Source: Geobacillus thermoleovorans
GTDB lineage: Bacteria > Bacillota > Bacilli > Bacillales > Anoxybacillaceae
Direction: 5' to 3'
DNA length: 64,000 bases
NCBI RefSeq assembly: GCF_001610955.1
Contig: NZ_CP014335.1
Location: forward strand, 1,839,001-1,903,000
Every line of letters begins with the position of its first letter. Position 1 is the stretch's first letter. The notes below the pieces were generated by a model. That model had not been told where the DNA came from, ran no database searches, and worked only from the letters and a program-made list of their open reading frames with translations. Shown here piece after piece: positions 17,111 through 25,429 of the stretch. A program made the position numbers and the translations under genes.

Positions 17111-19201
17111 TCACTCCTTCATCGATATCCAATAATCATCGAAAAATTGTTCCAAATGGCCGCTAATAAGCGAATACACTTCGTCTTCGCCGCCATAAGC
17201 CAACGTGGCCGCGCTTTGCTCGTTCTTTACGAGCAACGTGCTCACATGGCTTAATACTGAAAGCACCTCTTCATCCGCATCAGCAGGACCGAGAAGCAAC
17301 ACGACCGTGTTGATCTCCATCGGCTCCCCGTCCATCCCCGCCACCGTTTGCGGCGAATCAAGTCGGTACATCGTCAGAGACGGACGAAGGACAGCGAAGC
17401 TTCGAGCGTGGTAAAGCGCCAGCGTCGTGCCAGGGACGCCAAGCCCGCCAAGCGACTCGCGGCGCCGCAGCTCCTCGATGACGACATCGGCATCGACAAT
17501 GACGCCACTTCGTTCGAGGCGGCGGCACGCGTCCGTCAATATTTCATGAACAGAGCGCCTCTTGACCACCTCGAGGGAAAAACCGTCCAAAATGTGGACG
17601 ATCGTCTCGCTGATGCGCCGAACCGCCTTCATCGTGTCGATGGCTGGCCTGTTTCGCCGTGCGGTTGACTCTTTCCTCATCCGCTTTTCAGCGGCCGATT
17701 TTCGCTCTAAACACTCGCGAATCTTCCGCGCTTCCTCCTCGGTCAGCATCGGGCTGACGACGATATGCGGCCCATACTCCTCAGGAAGCGGCACGGTCGA
17801 GATGACGAGATCGTACGCGCTGACATCTTTTCCTTTCCATTCAAACGCGGAAGCTTGTTCCAGCGAAACAATGTCCGGAATCTCTTTTTTCAGCCTCGTC
17901 GCTAAAATTTTCGCCGTCCCAAGCCCGCTCGAACAAATGACTAACACCCGCCAGCCTTTTTTCTCCCGCATGAGCGCGGCCGCAAAATGGAGCACCAAAT
18001 AGCCAATCTCCTCATCCGGGATCGGAATGCCGCCAAACAGCTGCCGCGCCCCATCTGCGACAATAGCGAACAGCTCCGCATAGTCTTGTTTGATTGGATC
18101 AAGCAGCGGATTGGCGACCCCCATTCCGTGTTCGAGGCGATACAGAGCCGGCTTTAAATGGACGACAAGGTCTTCGTATAACGTACGGTCGGCGGATAAA
18201 TCAACGCCGATCTTATCACTGACAAAGCGGATGAGTTGTTGCGCCTTCATGCCGACGGCCAAACTCGGCTCCTCCATCACCATTCCTTGGCGGCTGCGCC
18301 ATTTCGCTCCCATCAAGTGCATCGTCATATAGCCGATTTCTTCATTTGGAATGTCAATGCCAAACGCTCTTTTCAACGATTCGGCAAGCACCTCCGCGAT
18401 TTCATACTCTTTCGTCGCCTGAAGCGCCTGCAAATCACGCGGATCGAAGTGGATCGCTTCTCCCCGCTTGATGCGCTCGATGGCGAGCGCCAAATGGACG
18501 ACGAAGGCGATGTACGAGCTGTCGGCCATCGTAAACGGAAGCTTTTCTTTCACTTGCTCGATTTGCTGCTCAATGACAGCGAGCTTTTTTCTGTCCACAA
18601 GCCCGAGCAGCTTCTCCGCCACGGTGTCAAGCGGAGCGTCCGTCCGTTTTTGGATCGTCTCTTTCATCAATGCCAAAAATTCGTGTTCATCAACATGGCG
18701 GAACAACAAGTCGCTCATCAAGCGCCGTTTCGCTGATTCCGAACCGGCAAGCTCCACCCCGTATCCGCGCTTGCGAATGAGCGAAAGCCCGTACGCTTCT
18801 ACCGTTTGTTCCAATTTGTCCAAATCCAAGCTGACAGTGGCGACCGTGACGTTCAAGTCATGGGCCAATGTGACGAGTTTCACTGGCTCGTTGGCTTCCA
18901 ACAGCGCAATTAAAATCATGAGCTGCCGCTCTTCGGGGGTGTATTCATGATGAGAAAGGCGAAACAGCTCTGCGGCCAGCGCCTGCTTCTTTTCCTCTTC
19001 CCCGACGAGGCGGATGCCGACTCCTGCTCTTTTCGCGAGCTTAAGCCCATAGCGGCGGAAGACCGATTCCAAACCTTGCAAATCACGATGAACCGTGCGG
19101 GCGCTGACATTCAGTTCCTCCGCCAATTCGCCGACTGTTATGTCCCTATCGTCCGCCAACAACCGTTCAAGCAACTTCCGCTCCCGTGCCGATACGTACA
19201 T
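17111..19201 (-). CDS. mtlR: Mannitol operon activator with PRD and PTS domains
   Basis: 696 residues: N-terminal helix-turn-helix (ERKLLERLLADDRDITVGEL...), a second Mga-like HTH, two PTS regulation domains (about 190-400), an EIIB-like domain with Cys in VLVICSSGLGTAKILATRL (about 420-440), and a C-terminal EIIA-mannitol-like domain. This matches the MtlR studied in G. stearothermophilus, where phosphorylation by HPr and EIICB sets its activity. It lies between mtlA and mtlF, as in that species. The start at 19201 has GGGAGGTGA upstream. Confidence 0.95.
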   Translation of the reverse strand: MYVSARERKLLERLLADDRDITVGELAEELNVSARTVHRDLQGLESVFRRYGLKLAKRAGVGIRLVGEEEKKQALAAELFRLSHHEYTPEERQLMILIALLEANEPVKLVTLAHDLNVTVATVSLDLDKLEQTVEAYGLSLIRKRGYGVELAGSESAKRRLMSDLLFRHVDEHEFLALMKETIQKRTDAPLDTVAEKLLGLVDRKKLAVIEQQIEQVKEKLPFTMADSSYIAFVVHLALAIERIKRGEAIHFDPRDLQALQATKEYEIAEVLAESLKRAFGIDIPNEEIGYMTMHLMGAKWRSRQGMVMEEPSLAVGMKAQQLIRFVSDKIGVDLSADRTLYEDLVVHLKPALYRLEHGMGVANPLLDPIKQDYAELFAIVADGARQLFGGIPIPDEEIGYLVLHFAAALMREKKGWRVLVICSSGLGTAKILATRLKKEIPDIVSLEQASAFEWKGKDVSAYDLVISTVPLPEEYGPHIVVSPMLTEEEARKIRECLERKSAAEKRMRKESTARRNRPAIDTMKAVRRISETIVHILDGFSLEVVKRRSVHEILTDACRRLERSGVIVDADVVIEELRRRESLGGLGVPGTTLALYHARSFAVLRPSLTMYRLDSPQTVAGMDGEPMEINTVVLLLGPADADEEVLSVLSHVSTLLVKNEQSAATLAYGGEDEVYSLISGHLEQFFDDYWISMKE

Positions 19202-19472
19202 CGCCGTTCACCTCCCATCACGGAACAGCATTGTTGACATTTTTGAAATAAATCTTTGCCTCTTCCATTCTTATTTTAAGGGCTTTTTTCTTGATTTGAC
19301 AATGAATAGATGTTTCGTTTTCGTCATTGTTATTGTTGACAGATTTTAATTTTGCATGTACTTTTCTCTTTCGTCGTTTGACGAAGTTCACCGCGGTCGG
19401 GCACATCTATGCGGATGGGAGCGGAGGAAAGTGCCCCTAGCCGTCGAGGTAAACGGGAAATCACAAAGCAAA

Positions 19473-19502
19473 ACGCAGGGGGGAACGCCATTTCCCCTGC
19501 GT
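19473..19502 (-). terminator. Terminator or attenuator after mtlA
   Basis: ACGCAGGGG pairs with CCCCTGCGT, and on the minus strand TTTTGCTTT follows. It lies 12 bases after the mtlA stop, in the 312-base mtlA-mtlR gap, and would make mtlA mRNA more abundant than the mtlRFD part. The rest of the gap (19202-19472) is AT-rich and has TTGTTGACAGATTTTAA near 19335, echoing the mtlA upstream region. Confidence 0.7.
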
Positions 19503-19513
19503 CTCATGCCGAT

Positions 19514-20962
19514 TTACGCGTTCTTTTTCAATTGCTCGATCAATTCATCGTATTTCGGGCTGTTTAAGAAGTTTTCGACCGATACATGGTACGCATTGGG
19601 CAACTTCGCCTTCGCCCGGTCGGTCAAGTTTTGATGGGTGACGACGATGTCGGCGTCGGCCGGAAGCTGGTTGATCGCTGTATTCGTCACTTCGATATCG
19701 AGCCCGGCCTTTTGTACTTTGTTGCGCAAAATCGATGCTCCCATCGCGCTCGAGCCCATTCCCGCATCACACGCGAACACAATTTTCTTCACGCGGCCAG
19801 GAACCGCTTGGGCCACAGCTGCCGAAGCGGCTTCTTTCTGTTGCAATGCGGCAGCCACTTGGCTCTTTTTTCCTTTCAGCTGTTCCATTTTTTCCGTTGC
19901 TTTCGTCAACTCTTCTTCCTCTTCGGATTGTTTCGCCGCTTTTAAGAAAATCGAAGCGACGAGGAACGACACCGCTGCAGCGACGAACACGCCGGCTAGC
20001 ACGCCGAAATAATTCCCTTTCGGCGTCATCGCCAGCAAGGCGAAAATGCTTCCCGGCGACGGCACCGCCACCAGCCCGGCATGGAGCACCGTAAACGTGA
20101 ACACGCCGCTCACGCCGCCCGCCATGGCTGCCAAAATCAAAATCGGTCGCATGAGAATGTACGGGAAGTAAATTTCATGAATCCCGCCAAGGAAGTGGAT
20201 AATGACTGCCCCCGGCGCCGATTGTTTCGCCATCCCCTTGCCAAACAGCCAATACGCCAGCAAAATCCCCAACCCTGGACCAGGGTTCGTTTCCAGCAAG
20301 AACAAAATCGATTTTCCGGTTTTCGCCGCTTGTTCGACGCCAAGCGGGCTTAAAATTCCATGGTTGATCGCATTGTTCAAGAACAGCACTTTCCCCGGCT
20401 CGATGAACAAGTTCGCCAGCGGCAACAAGTGCCAATCAATGATTTTTTCCACTCCTGCCGCTAACGTTTTACTGATCACAGAAATGACCGGGCCGACTCC
20501 TTTAAAGGCGAGCAGCGTCAACACGCCGCCGACGATCCCGGCCGAAAAGTTGTTGACGAGCATCTCAAACCCTTGTTTCACTTTTCCTTGGAAGAGCCCG
20601 TCTACCTTTTTGATCACATAACCGCCAAGCGGCCCCATGATCATCGCGCCTAAAAACATCGGGATTTCCGAACCGACGACCACGCCCATCGTCGCCGTCG
20701 CCCCGACGACACCGCCGCGGACGTCGTACACCATTTTGCCGCCCGTATAGCCAATCAACAGCGGCAGCAAATACGTAATCATCGGACCGACGAGCTTCGC
20801 AAACGTCTCGTTCGGCAGCCAGCCGGTCGGGATAAACAGGGCGGTAATCAGCCCCCAGGCGATAAACGCCCCGATATTCGGCATAATCATGCCGCTCAAA
20901 TAACCGCCAAACCGCTGAATCTTCACACGGAAGCCTGTTTCGTTTCCGGTTGTATGCGTCAT
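19514..20962 (-). CDS. mtlA: Mannitol PTS permease EIICB
   Basis: 482 residues. Residues 1 to about 340 are the membrane EIIC domain (KIQRFGGYLSGMIMPNIGAF..., GGIHEIYFPYIL substrate-site loop). A charged Ala/Glu/Lys linker joins it to EIIB (about 388-482) with phosphorylated Cys in VFACDAGMGSSAMGASILR. There is no EIIA domain; that function is supplied by mtlF. It transports mannitol and phosphorylates it to mannitol 1-phosphate. AAGGAGGAA precedes the ATG. It is the first gene of the cluster, with a cre-like site and an inverted repeat upstream. Confidence 0.95.
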   Translation of the reverse strand: MTHTTGNETGFRVKIQRFGGYLSGMIMPNIGAFIAWGLITALFIPTGWLPNETFAKLVGPMITYLLPLLIGYTGGKMVYDVRGGVVGATATMGVVVGSEIPMFLGAMIMGPLGGYVIKKVDGLFQGKVKQGFEMLVNNFSAGIVGGVLTLLAFKGVGPVISVISKTLAAGVEKIIDWHLLPLANLFIEPGKVLFLNNAINHGILSPLGVEQAAKTGKSILFLLETNPGPGLGILLAYWLFGKGMAKQSAPGAVIIHFLGGIHEIYFPYILMRPILILAAMAGGVSGVFTFTVLHAGLVAVPSPGSIFALLAMTPKGNYFGVLAGVFVAAAVSFLVASIFLKAAKQSEEEEELTKATEKMEQLKGKKSQVAAALQQKEAASAAVAQAVPGRVKKIVFACDAGMGSSAMGASILRNKVQKAGLDIEVTNTAINQLPADADIVVTHQNLTDRAKAKLPNAYHVSVENFLNSPKYDELIEQLKKNA

Positions 20963-21001
20963 AAAGCTGTTCCTCCTTTTTGGCTTGACTGTACCTTTAT
21001 C

Positions 21002-21015
21002 TTAAAACGCTTACA
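21002..21015. promoter_or_regulatory. Cre-like site upstream of mtlA
   Basis: The minus strand TGTAAGCGTTTTAA fits the cre consensus with one mismatch, about 40 bases before the mtlA ATG. Confidence 0.6.
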
Positions 21016-21047
21016 ACCGGCCCTTCAATGATAAGTAAACGCGATTT

Positions 21048-21067
21048 TGTCAAGGGGGTTGTTGACA
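21048..21067. promoter_or_regulatory. Inverted repeat at the mtlA promoter, possible MtlR site or -35
   Basis: TGTCAA and TTGACA flank an 8-base spacer. On the minus strand one arm (21048-21053) reads TTGACA and could be the -35 of mtlA, but no good -10 sits at 17 bases (TATCAT lies at 14). Poor -10 spacing is common for activated promoters. Confidence 0.45.
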
Positions 21068-21104
21068 GGTTTTAAAAAGGAAAAGCCGAGCGCGGCGGGC
21101 GGGG

Positions 21105-21608
21105 TTACGGCGTTTCTTCTGCCAACGACAACGCCTCTCGATAGAGACGTTGGGAGAGATAAAATCCATTTTCAAGCAAAGTGTCTAACAGCGGCTTGAC
21201 TTCCGCTATTTTCCTGTTTTTCTTTCCCAGAATCAAAACTCCGATTGTACCGATAGGCCGTAAAAGGAATTGTTTCGACAATGATCTGGCAGCATGCTCA
21301 TCAATCACAACGACTTGAGCACCAAGTTCTTTCGCTCCAATAATAACTTCTAACTCCCCGGCATGGAATTTTCCATATAAACTTTCAACAAGGCTGCGAT
21401 TTTTTACATGGTATAGCCTAAACACCCCCTCGCTGACCAATCGTTTGAGCTCCTCTTTTCCATAATGGCGTGGGGCATGGTTATGAACAATTTCTTGATA
21501 GACAGCTTCCGGAACATATACTTCATCAAATAGTTCAGACAAAAGAGTCAATTGACCAACGATCGACAGACCTATAATCGGTGTAGAATTAACCGTAACC
21601 CTACTCAT
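21105..21608 (-). CDS. DUF3368/PIN-domain toxin, VapC-like
   Basis: 167 residues with the DUF3368 PIN pattern: an N-terminal NSTPIIGLSIVGQLTLL strand-helix, DEVYVPEAVYQEIV, LHAGELEVIIGAKELGAQ-type acidic helix (here FHAGELEVIIGAKELG) and VVIDEHAARSL containing the distal acidic residue. PIN proteins of toxin pairs are usually ribonucleases. The first acidic residue is replaced by Asn, which is common in DUF3368. Its start overlaps the upstream antitoxin stop by eight bases, so the two are made together. Confidence 0.85.
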   Translation of the reverse strand: MSRVTVNSTPIIGLSIVGQLTLLSELFDEVYVPEAVYQEIVHNHAPRHYGKEELKRLVSEGVFRLYHVKNRSLVESLYGKFHAGELEVIIGAKELGAQVVVIDEHAARSLSKQFLLRPIGTIGVLILGKKNRKIAEVKPLLDTLLENGFYLSQRLYREALSLAEETP

Positions 21609-21897
21609 TGTGATCCCTATTTTCTTTGCTCAATTTTTGCACCGTGTCCCAATCATCTTTGATGTGTTCCTCCGTATATTCCATCCAAGGAATCGCCTTC
21701 GAACGCAATACATCGATAAATTCCCCTAAGGATTTTCCTGCCAATTCAGCCGCTTTCGCCAGCGTCACCTGTTTTCCAACAAACAAACCAATCGCCAATG
21801 AAAGCTTTATTTTTGCCTCAACTGTGTTGCCTTCCAATTCATTAATGGCGGGCAAAAACTCTTTCGGCAAGTTCACCTGAAAGTAGTCCATGGCCAT
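21601..21897 (-). CDS. UPF0175-family antitoxin
   Basis: 98 residues, UPF0175 type. An amphipathic first half (LPKEFLPAINELEGNTVEAKIKL as two parts) is followed by the helix-turn-helix-like KQVTLAKAAELAGKSLGEFI and a C-terminal tail that should wrap the toxin. It is paired with the overlapping PIN gene downstream. A GTG at 21906 is also in frame, but the AAAAAAGGG motif is better spaced to the ATG at 21897. It probably represses its own promoter; no clear operator was seen. Confidence 0.82.
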   Translation of the reverse strand: MAMDYFQVNLPKEFLPAINELEGNTVEAKIKLSLAIGLFVGKQVTLAKAAELAGKSLGEFIDVLRSKAIPWMEYTEEHIKDDWDTVQKLSKENRDHNE

Positions 21898-22022
21898 TGA
21901 ACTCACACCCTTTTTTATTTTATTCTATCACACTTCGCGCCTTTTGGATGCTGTCACGGAACGAATAGCATTTCCAAATTTTTTACTACACGCTCAACAC
22001 GATAGAAATGAAACCGACTCAA

Positions 22023-22271
22023 TTGAACACTCCCCACCCGCGCTCACGTAGAGAAGTAGGGGATTCTCGGGAACACCCTAACATACGGTAAGCTGTCAGC
22101 TAAGCCATCCCTGTGCATCCCACCGTTGAGCTTCCTCAAAAAGATCGCAATCGAAGCCCTTCCTTTGTTCTTTTGGTGCAAGGGGAAGATCGTTGGTGGA
22201 AGACGCCGGTTCATCCCCCACTTACGCTCATGCTTGGAAGTTGAGGCCTTCTCGGTTCGAGGTGATAAAAA
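22023..22271 (-). mobile_element. IS200/IS605-type right-end/omegaRNA-like relic
   Basis: On the minus strand the segment ends CGAGAATCCCC...GGGTGGGGAGTGTTCAA at 22023, the same layout as the right end at 49979 (CAAGAATCCC...GTGTCAA). It aligns with the relic at 58343 through GGAACACCC/GAGAACACCC, AAGCTGTYARCYAAGCCATCCC and GGCTTCTCGG-like blocks. No transposase or TnpB reading frame remains. It is cut off at 22272 by a MITE-like repeat. Confidence 0.65.
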
Positions 22272-22370
22272 GGGGACTGACCCAAAAGGGTAATTTTCCT
22301 TAACAAAACACAACATATTGTCTATATACGGTAATAAGAAAGGGTGTCCCGATCCTTTTGGGACACCCTC
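22272..22370. mobile_element. MITE-like repeat, copy 1 (99 bp)
   Basis: Begins GGGGACTGACCCAAAAGGG and ends GATCCTTTTGGGACACCCTC, so the termini are imperfect inverted repeats of one another. It shares GGGTAATTTTCCTTAA and the terminal hairpin with copy 2 at 27392-27520 but lacks about 30 internal bases. The hairpin GGGTGTCCC/GGGACACCC lies 16 bases after the aldehyde dehydrogenase stop and can act as its terminator. Confidence 0.75.
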
Positions 22371-22385
22371 TTACAGCCTATTTTA

Positions 22386-23846
22386 CTAATATCTCGCCGT
22401 CACCATTTTCTTTCTCGTGTAAAATTCGACGCCGTCGCGGCCGTTGGCATGGAGGTCGCCGTAAAACGAGTTTTTGTAGCCCGAGAACGGGAAAAACGCC
22501 ATGGGCGCCGGGACGGCGACGTTGACGCCAAGCATGCCGGCGTCGATTTCTTCGCGGAACTGGCGGATCGCTTTGGCGCTATCGGTGTAGATGCAGGCGC
22601 CGTTGGCAAATTCCGATCGGTTGGCGATCTCAATCGCTTCGTCCAGATCGCGGGCGCGGACGACCGACAAGACCGGGGCGAAAATTTCATCCGTCCAAAT
22701 CGCCATGCCTGGTTTGACATGGTCAAAAATCGTTGGACCGATGAAATACCCTTTTCCGCTTGTCGCCGAGTCGCGGCGTCCGTCGCGGACAAGGAGCGCC
22801 CCCTCTTTTTCGCCGATTTCGATGTATTTGATCGTCCGCTCTTTATGCGACTCGCGGATGACCGGGCCTAAAAAGACGCCTTTGTCGAGCCCATTGCCAA
22901 TTTGGATGCGGTCGGCGGCTTCTTTGAGCCGTTCGACCAACTCATCGGCGATATCGCCGACTGCAACGACGACCGAGCACGCCATGCACCGCTCGCCCGC
23001 CGAACCGAACGCGGCGTTAATGATGTTCGTCACCGCCATATCGAGGTCGGCGTCCGGCATGACAATCGAATGGTTTTTCGCACCGGCGAGCGCCTGCACC
23101 CGCTTGCCGTGGGCGGCGGCTGTTTTGTATACATACTCGGCGACCGGCTGCGAGCCGACGAACGAAACGGCTTTAATATCTTTATGTTCTAAAATGCCGT
23201 TCACGACCTCGTGCGCCCCATGAACGATATTGAGCACCCCCGGCGGCAGTCCGGCTTCGGTGAACAGTTCAGCCAAGCGGTTGGCCAGCATGGGCGTCCG
23301 CTCAGACGGCTTCAACACAAACGTGTTGCCGCAGGCGATCGCGAGCGGGAACATCCAGCACGGCACCATCATCGGGAAGTTAAACGGCGTAATCCCGGCG
23401 ACGACACCGAGCGGGTAGCGGTACATCCCCGATTCGATATCGGTCGCGATATCCGGCAGCTGTTGGCCCATCATGAGCGTCGGAATCCCGGCCGCAAACT
23501 CCACGCATTCAATGCCGCGCTGCACTTCACCGTAGGCGTCCTCATAGACTTTGCCATTTTCTAGCGTCACAAGTCTAGCGAGTTCGTCCCAATGTTCGAC
23601 CAACAGCTGCTGGTAGCGGAACAAAATGCGGGCGCGACGCGGAACCGGGACTTTGCGCCATTCGCGGAACGCTTCTTTCGCGGCCGCCACCGCCGCATCC
23701 AGCTCCTCGCGCGAGGAAAGCGGCACTTTCGCCAATACTTCCCCCGTTGCCGGGTTCGGCACGATTTCTTCTTTTCCGGATGTCGAAGCGACCCATTGGC
23801 CGCCAATAAAGTTTTTCAATGTTTTTGTTTCGGTTACAGAGCTCAT
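22386..23846 (-). CDS. CoA-acylating methylmalonate-semialdehyde dehydrogenase family protein
   Basis: 486 residues, the size of B. subtilis IolA (MmsA). Start [18 protein letters not shown]; catalytic Cys in [12 protein letters not shown] (about residue 280-285); [31 protein letters not shown] lies in the middle, characteristic of the family. The enzyme oxidises a semialdehyde and transfers the acyl group to CoA. A longer open frame starts at 23903, but AGGTGG before 23846 supports the shorter form. It follows the iron alcohol dehydrogenase by about 200 bases and is probably in the same sigma-54-controlled unit, suggesting an alcohol to aldehyde to acyl-CoA route rather than myo-inositol use. 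Confidence 0.85.
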   Translation of the reverse strand: MSSVTETKTLKNFIGGQWVASTSGKEEIVPNPATGEVLAKVPLSSREELDAAVAAAKEAFREWRKVPVPRRARILFRYQQLLVEHWDELARLVTLENGKVYEDAYGEVQRGIECVEFAAGIPTLMMGQQLPDIATDIESGMYRYPLGVVAGITPFNFPMMVPCWMFPLAIACGNTFVLKPSERTPMLANRLAELFTEAGLPPGVLNIVHGAHEVVNGILEHKDIKAVSFVGSQPVAEYVYKTAAAHGKRVQALAGAKNHSIVMPDADLDMAVTNIINAAFGSAGERCMACSVVVAVGDIADELVERLKEAADRIQIGNGLDKGVFLGPVIRESHKERTIKYIEIGEKEGALLVRDGRRDSATSGKGYFIGPTIFDHVKPGMAIWTDEIFAPVLSVVRARDLDEAIEIANRSEFANGACIYTDSAKAIRQFREEIDAGMLGVNVAVPAPMAFFPFSGYKNSFYGDLHANGRDGVEFYTRKKMVTARY

Positions 23847-24047
23847 GAATGAAACCACCTTTCTAGTCGATCTTTCAAAAGATTGGTTCATGAACGTACA
23901 CAAGAGCTATGGATGATCGGCGAGCGCTTCCTTTCGCGGAAACGGCCGGCGGGCTGAACGCTTCCAAAAAGCGGCGTTCTTTGCTGTCTGTTTGCTGCTG
24001 GTCGCTGTCATGCGTCCTGCAATCGCCATCCCAGCCGCCGGACTCAT

Positions 24048-25235
24048 TTACGAACTTACGGTTTTGGTGTCGTACTGATAGTCGTAACAATAATGGTACA
24101 ATGCCACAATTTCCTCATGCGTCGGCACTTTCGGGTTGTTGGCGGGGCTGCCGCTCGCAAGCGCGTCAGCCGCCATTTTGTCCACCACCTTGTCAAACGC
24201 TGTTTTGTCAATGCCCCACGTTTTCATATTCGGGATGTGCAAATCGCGGCAAAGCTGTTTCACTTCCTCAACGAGCGCCTCAGCCGCTTCCGTATCGGAA
24301 ACGTCTTTGAGCGGCGGCTTGATGATTCGGGCGATCACCGCCAATCGTTCGATGGCGCTGTCTTTTGTAAACTCAAGCACCCCCGGCAGCAACATCGCGT
24401 TCGATACGCCGTGCGGCACGTGGAAAAGCGCTCCGATCGGCCGCGACATGCCGTGCACGAGCGTCACCGAGGCGTTGGAAAAGGCCATGCCGGCCTTCAT
24501 GGCCGCGATCGCCATTTTCTCCCGCGCTTCGATGTCTTGACCGTTTTCGTACGCCCGGCGCAAATGGCCGATGATCGCCTCAATGGCGGATAGAGCTAAC
24601 ACATCGGTCACCGGATGGGCGCGTCGGGAAATATACGCCTCAATCGCATGGCACAGCGCATCAACCCCGGTCGCCGCTGTAACGGACGGCGGGCATGAAA
24701 CCGTGAGCAACGGGTCGACGATCGCCACGGCCGGAAGCAGCGCCGGCTGGGAAATCATCATTTTGACGTCTGTCTTCGTATCAATAATGACCGTCACTTT
24801 CGTCACTTCGGAACCGGTGCCGGCCGTTGTCGGAATAGCGATGAGCGGCAGCGGTTTTTCGGTAAACCGTTTCTGATTGCCGACATAGTCGCTGATCGTT
24901 CCTTCGTTCGTGATCATCACCGCCACCGCTTTGGCGGCGTCGATGCTGCTGCCGCCGCCAAGAGCGATAATGACATCGCACTGCTCGCTCCGGCAGACGT
25001 CAAGCGCTTCCTTCACATGGACATCCGTCGGCTCCGTGTCAACCCCTGTGTACTTGGCAAACGTCATCCCCACCTGTTGCAAGTATTGCTCGCAACGGGC
25101 GACAAGGCCGATTTTCTCCATCACCGGGTCGCTGACGATCAGCGCTTTCGTCCCGAGCGCTTTTGCCTGTGGGCCGACTTCGGCGAACGTATTGCGCCCA
25201 TACACAACCCGGCTGGGCACCAACAATTCGTACAT
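24048..25235 (-). CDS. Iron-containing alcohol dehydrogenase
   Basis: 395 residues of the group III, Fe-dependent ADH family. GGGSSIDAAKAVAVM binds NAD(P), PTTAGTGSEVTKVTVI follows, and the metal site lies in the C-terminal helical domain (HAIEAYISRRAHPVTD, HGMSRPIGALFHVPHGVSNA). It oxidises a primary alcohol or diol. It is the first gene behind a sigma-54 promoter at 25276-25293, and its activator gene lies next upstream. AGGAGGGGAAAC precedes the ATG. The true substrate is unknown. Confidence 0.9.
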   Translation of the reverse strand: MYELLVPSRVVYGRNTFAEVGPQAKALGTKALIVSDPVMEKIGLVARCEQYLQQVGMTFAKYTGVDTEPTDVHVKEALDVCRSEQCDVIIALGGGSSIDAAKAVAVMITNEGTISDYVGNQKRFTEKPLPLIAIPTTAGTGSEVTKVTVIIDTKTDVKMMISQPALLPAVAIVDPLLTVSCPPSVTAATGVDALCHAIEAYISRRAHPVTDVLALSAIEAIIGHLRRAYENGQDIEAREKMAIAAMKAGMAFSNASVTLVHGMSRPIGALFHVPHGVSNAMLLPGVLEFTKDSAIERLAVIARIIKPPLKDVSDTEAAEALVEEVKQLCRDLHIPNMKTWGIDKTAFDKVVDKMAADALASGSPANNPKVPTHEEIVALYHYCYDYQYDTKTVSS

Positions 25236-25252
25236 CGTTTCCCCTCCTTTTT

Positions 25253-25266
25253 TGACAACGGTTTCA
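25253..25266. promoter_or_regulatory. CcpA cre site overlapping the sigma-54 transcription start
   Basis: TGACAACGGTTTCA matches TGWNANCGNTNWCA fully. From the sigma-54 -12 element, transcription should begin near 25267, so the cre covers about +1 to +14. Confidence 0.75.
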
Positions 25267-25275
25267 TTTCCTTAT

Positions 25276-25293
25276 GAAGCAAATTCCGTGCCA
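25276..25293 (-). promoter_or_regulatory. Sigma-54 (SigL) promoter of the alcohol dehydrogenase unit
   Basis: Minus strand TGGCACGGAATTTGCTTC: -24 GG and -12 GC at canonical spacing, matching TGGCACG-N4-TTGCW. Upstream, CAGACA occurs at 25358-25363 and 25379-25384, possibly part of the activator site. Confidence 0.88.
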
Positions 25294-25429
25294 ACATACA
25301 AAAGACGCCATGATAAGGGGGCTGTTTCGAAACAAAAACGCGTTCACCGACAGTAAGCAGACATTTCTCCTACAATACCAGACACTTATCCAACAGAGCA
25401 ACAAAAAACAACGGCTTTACCGCCGTTGC

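Noticed and set aside
16066..17166. 366-codon plus-strand open frame across mtlD/mtlF
   Set aside because: Antisense shadow of two well-identified mannitol genes, with no ribosome site and no recognisable domain.
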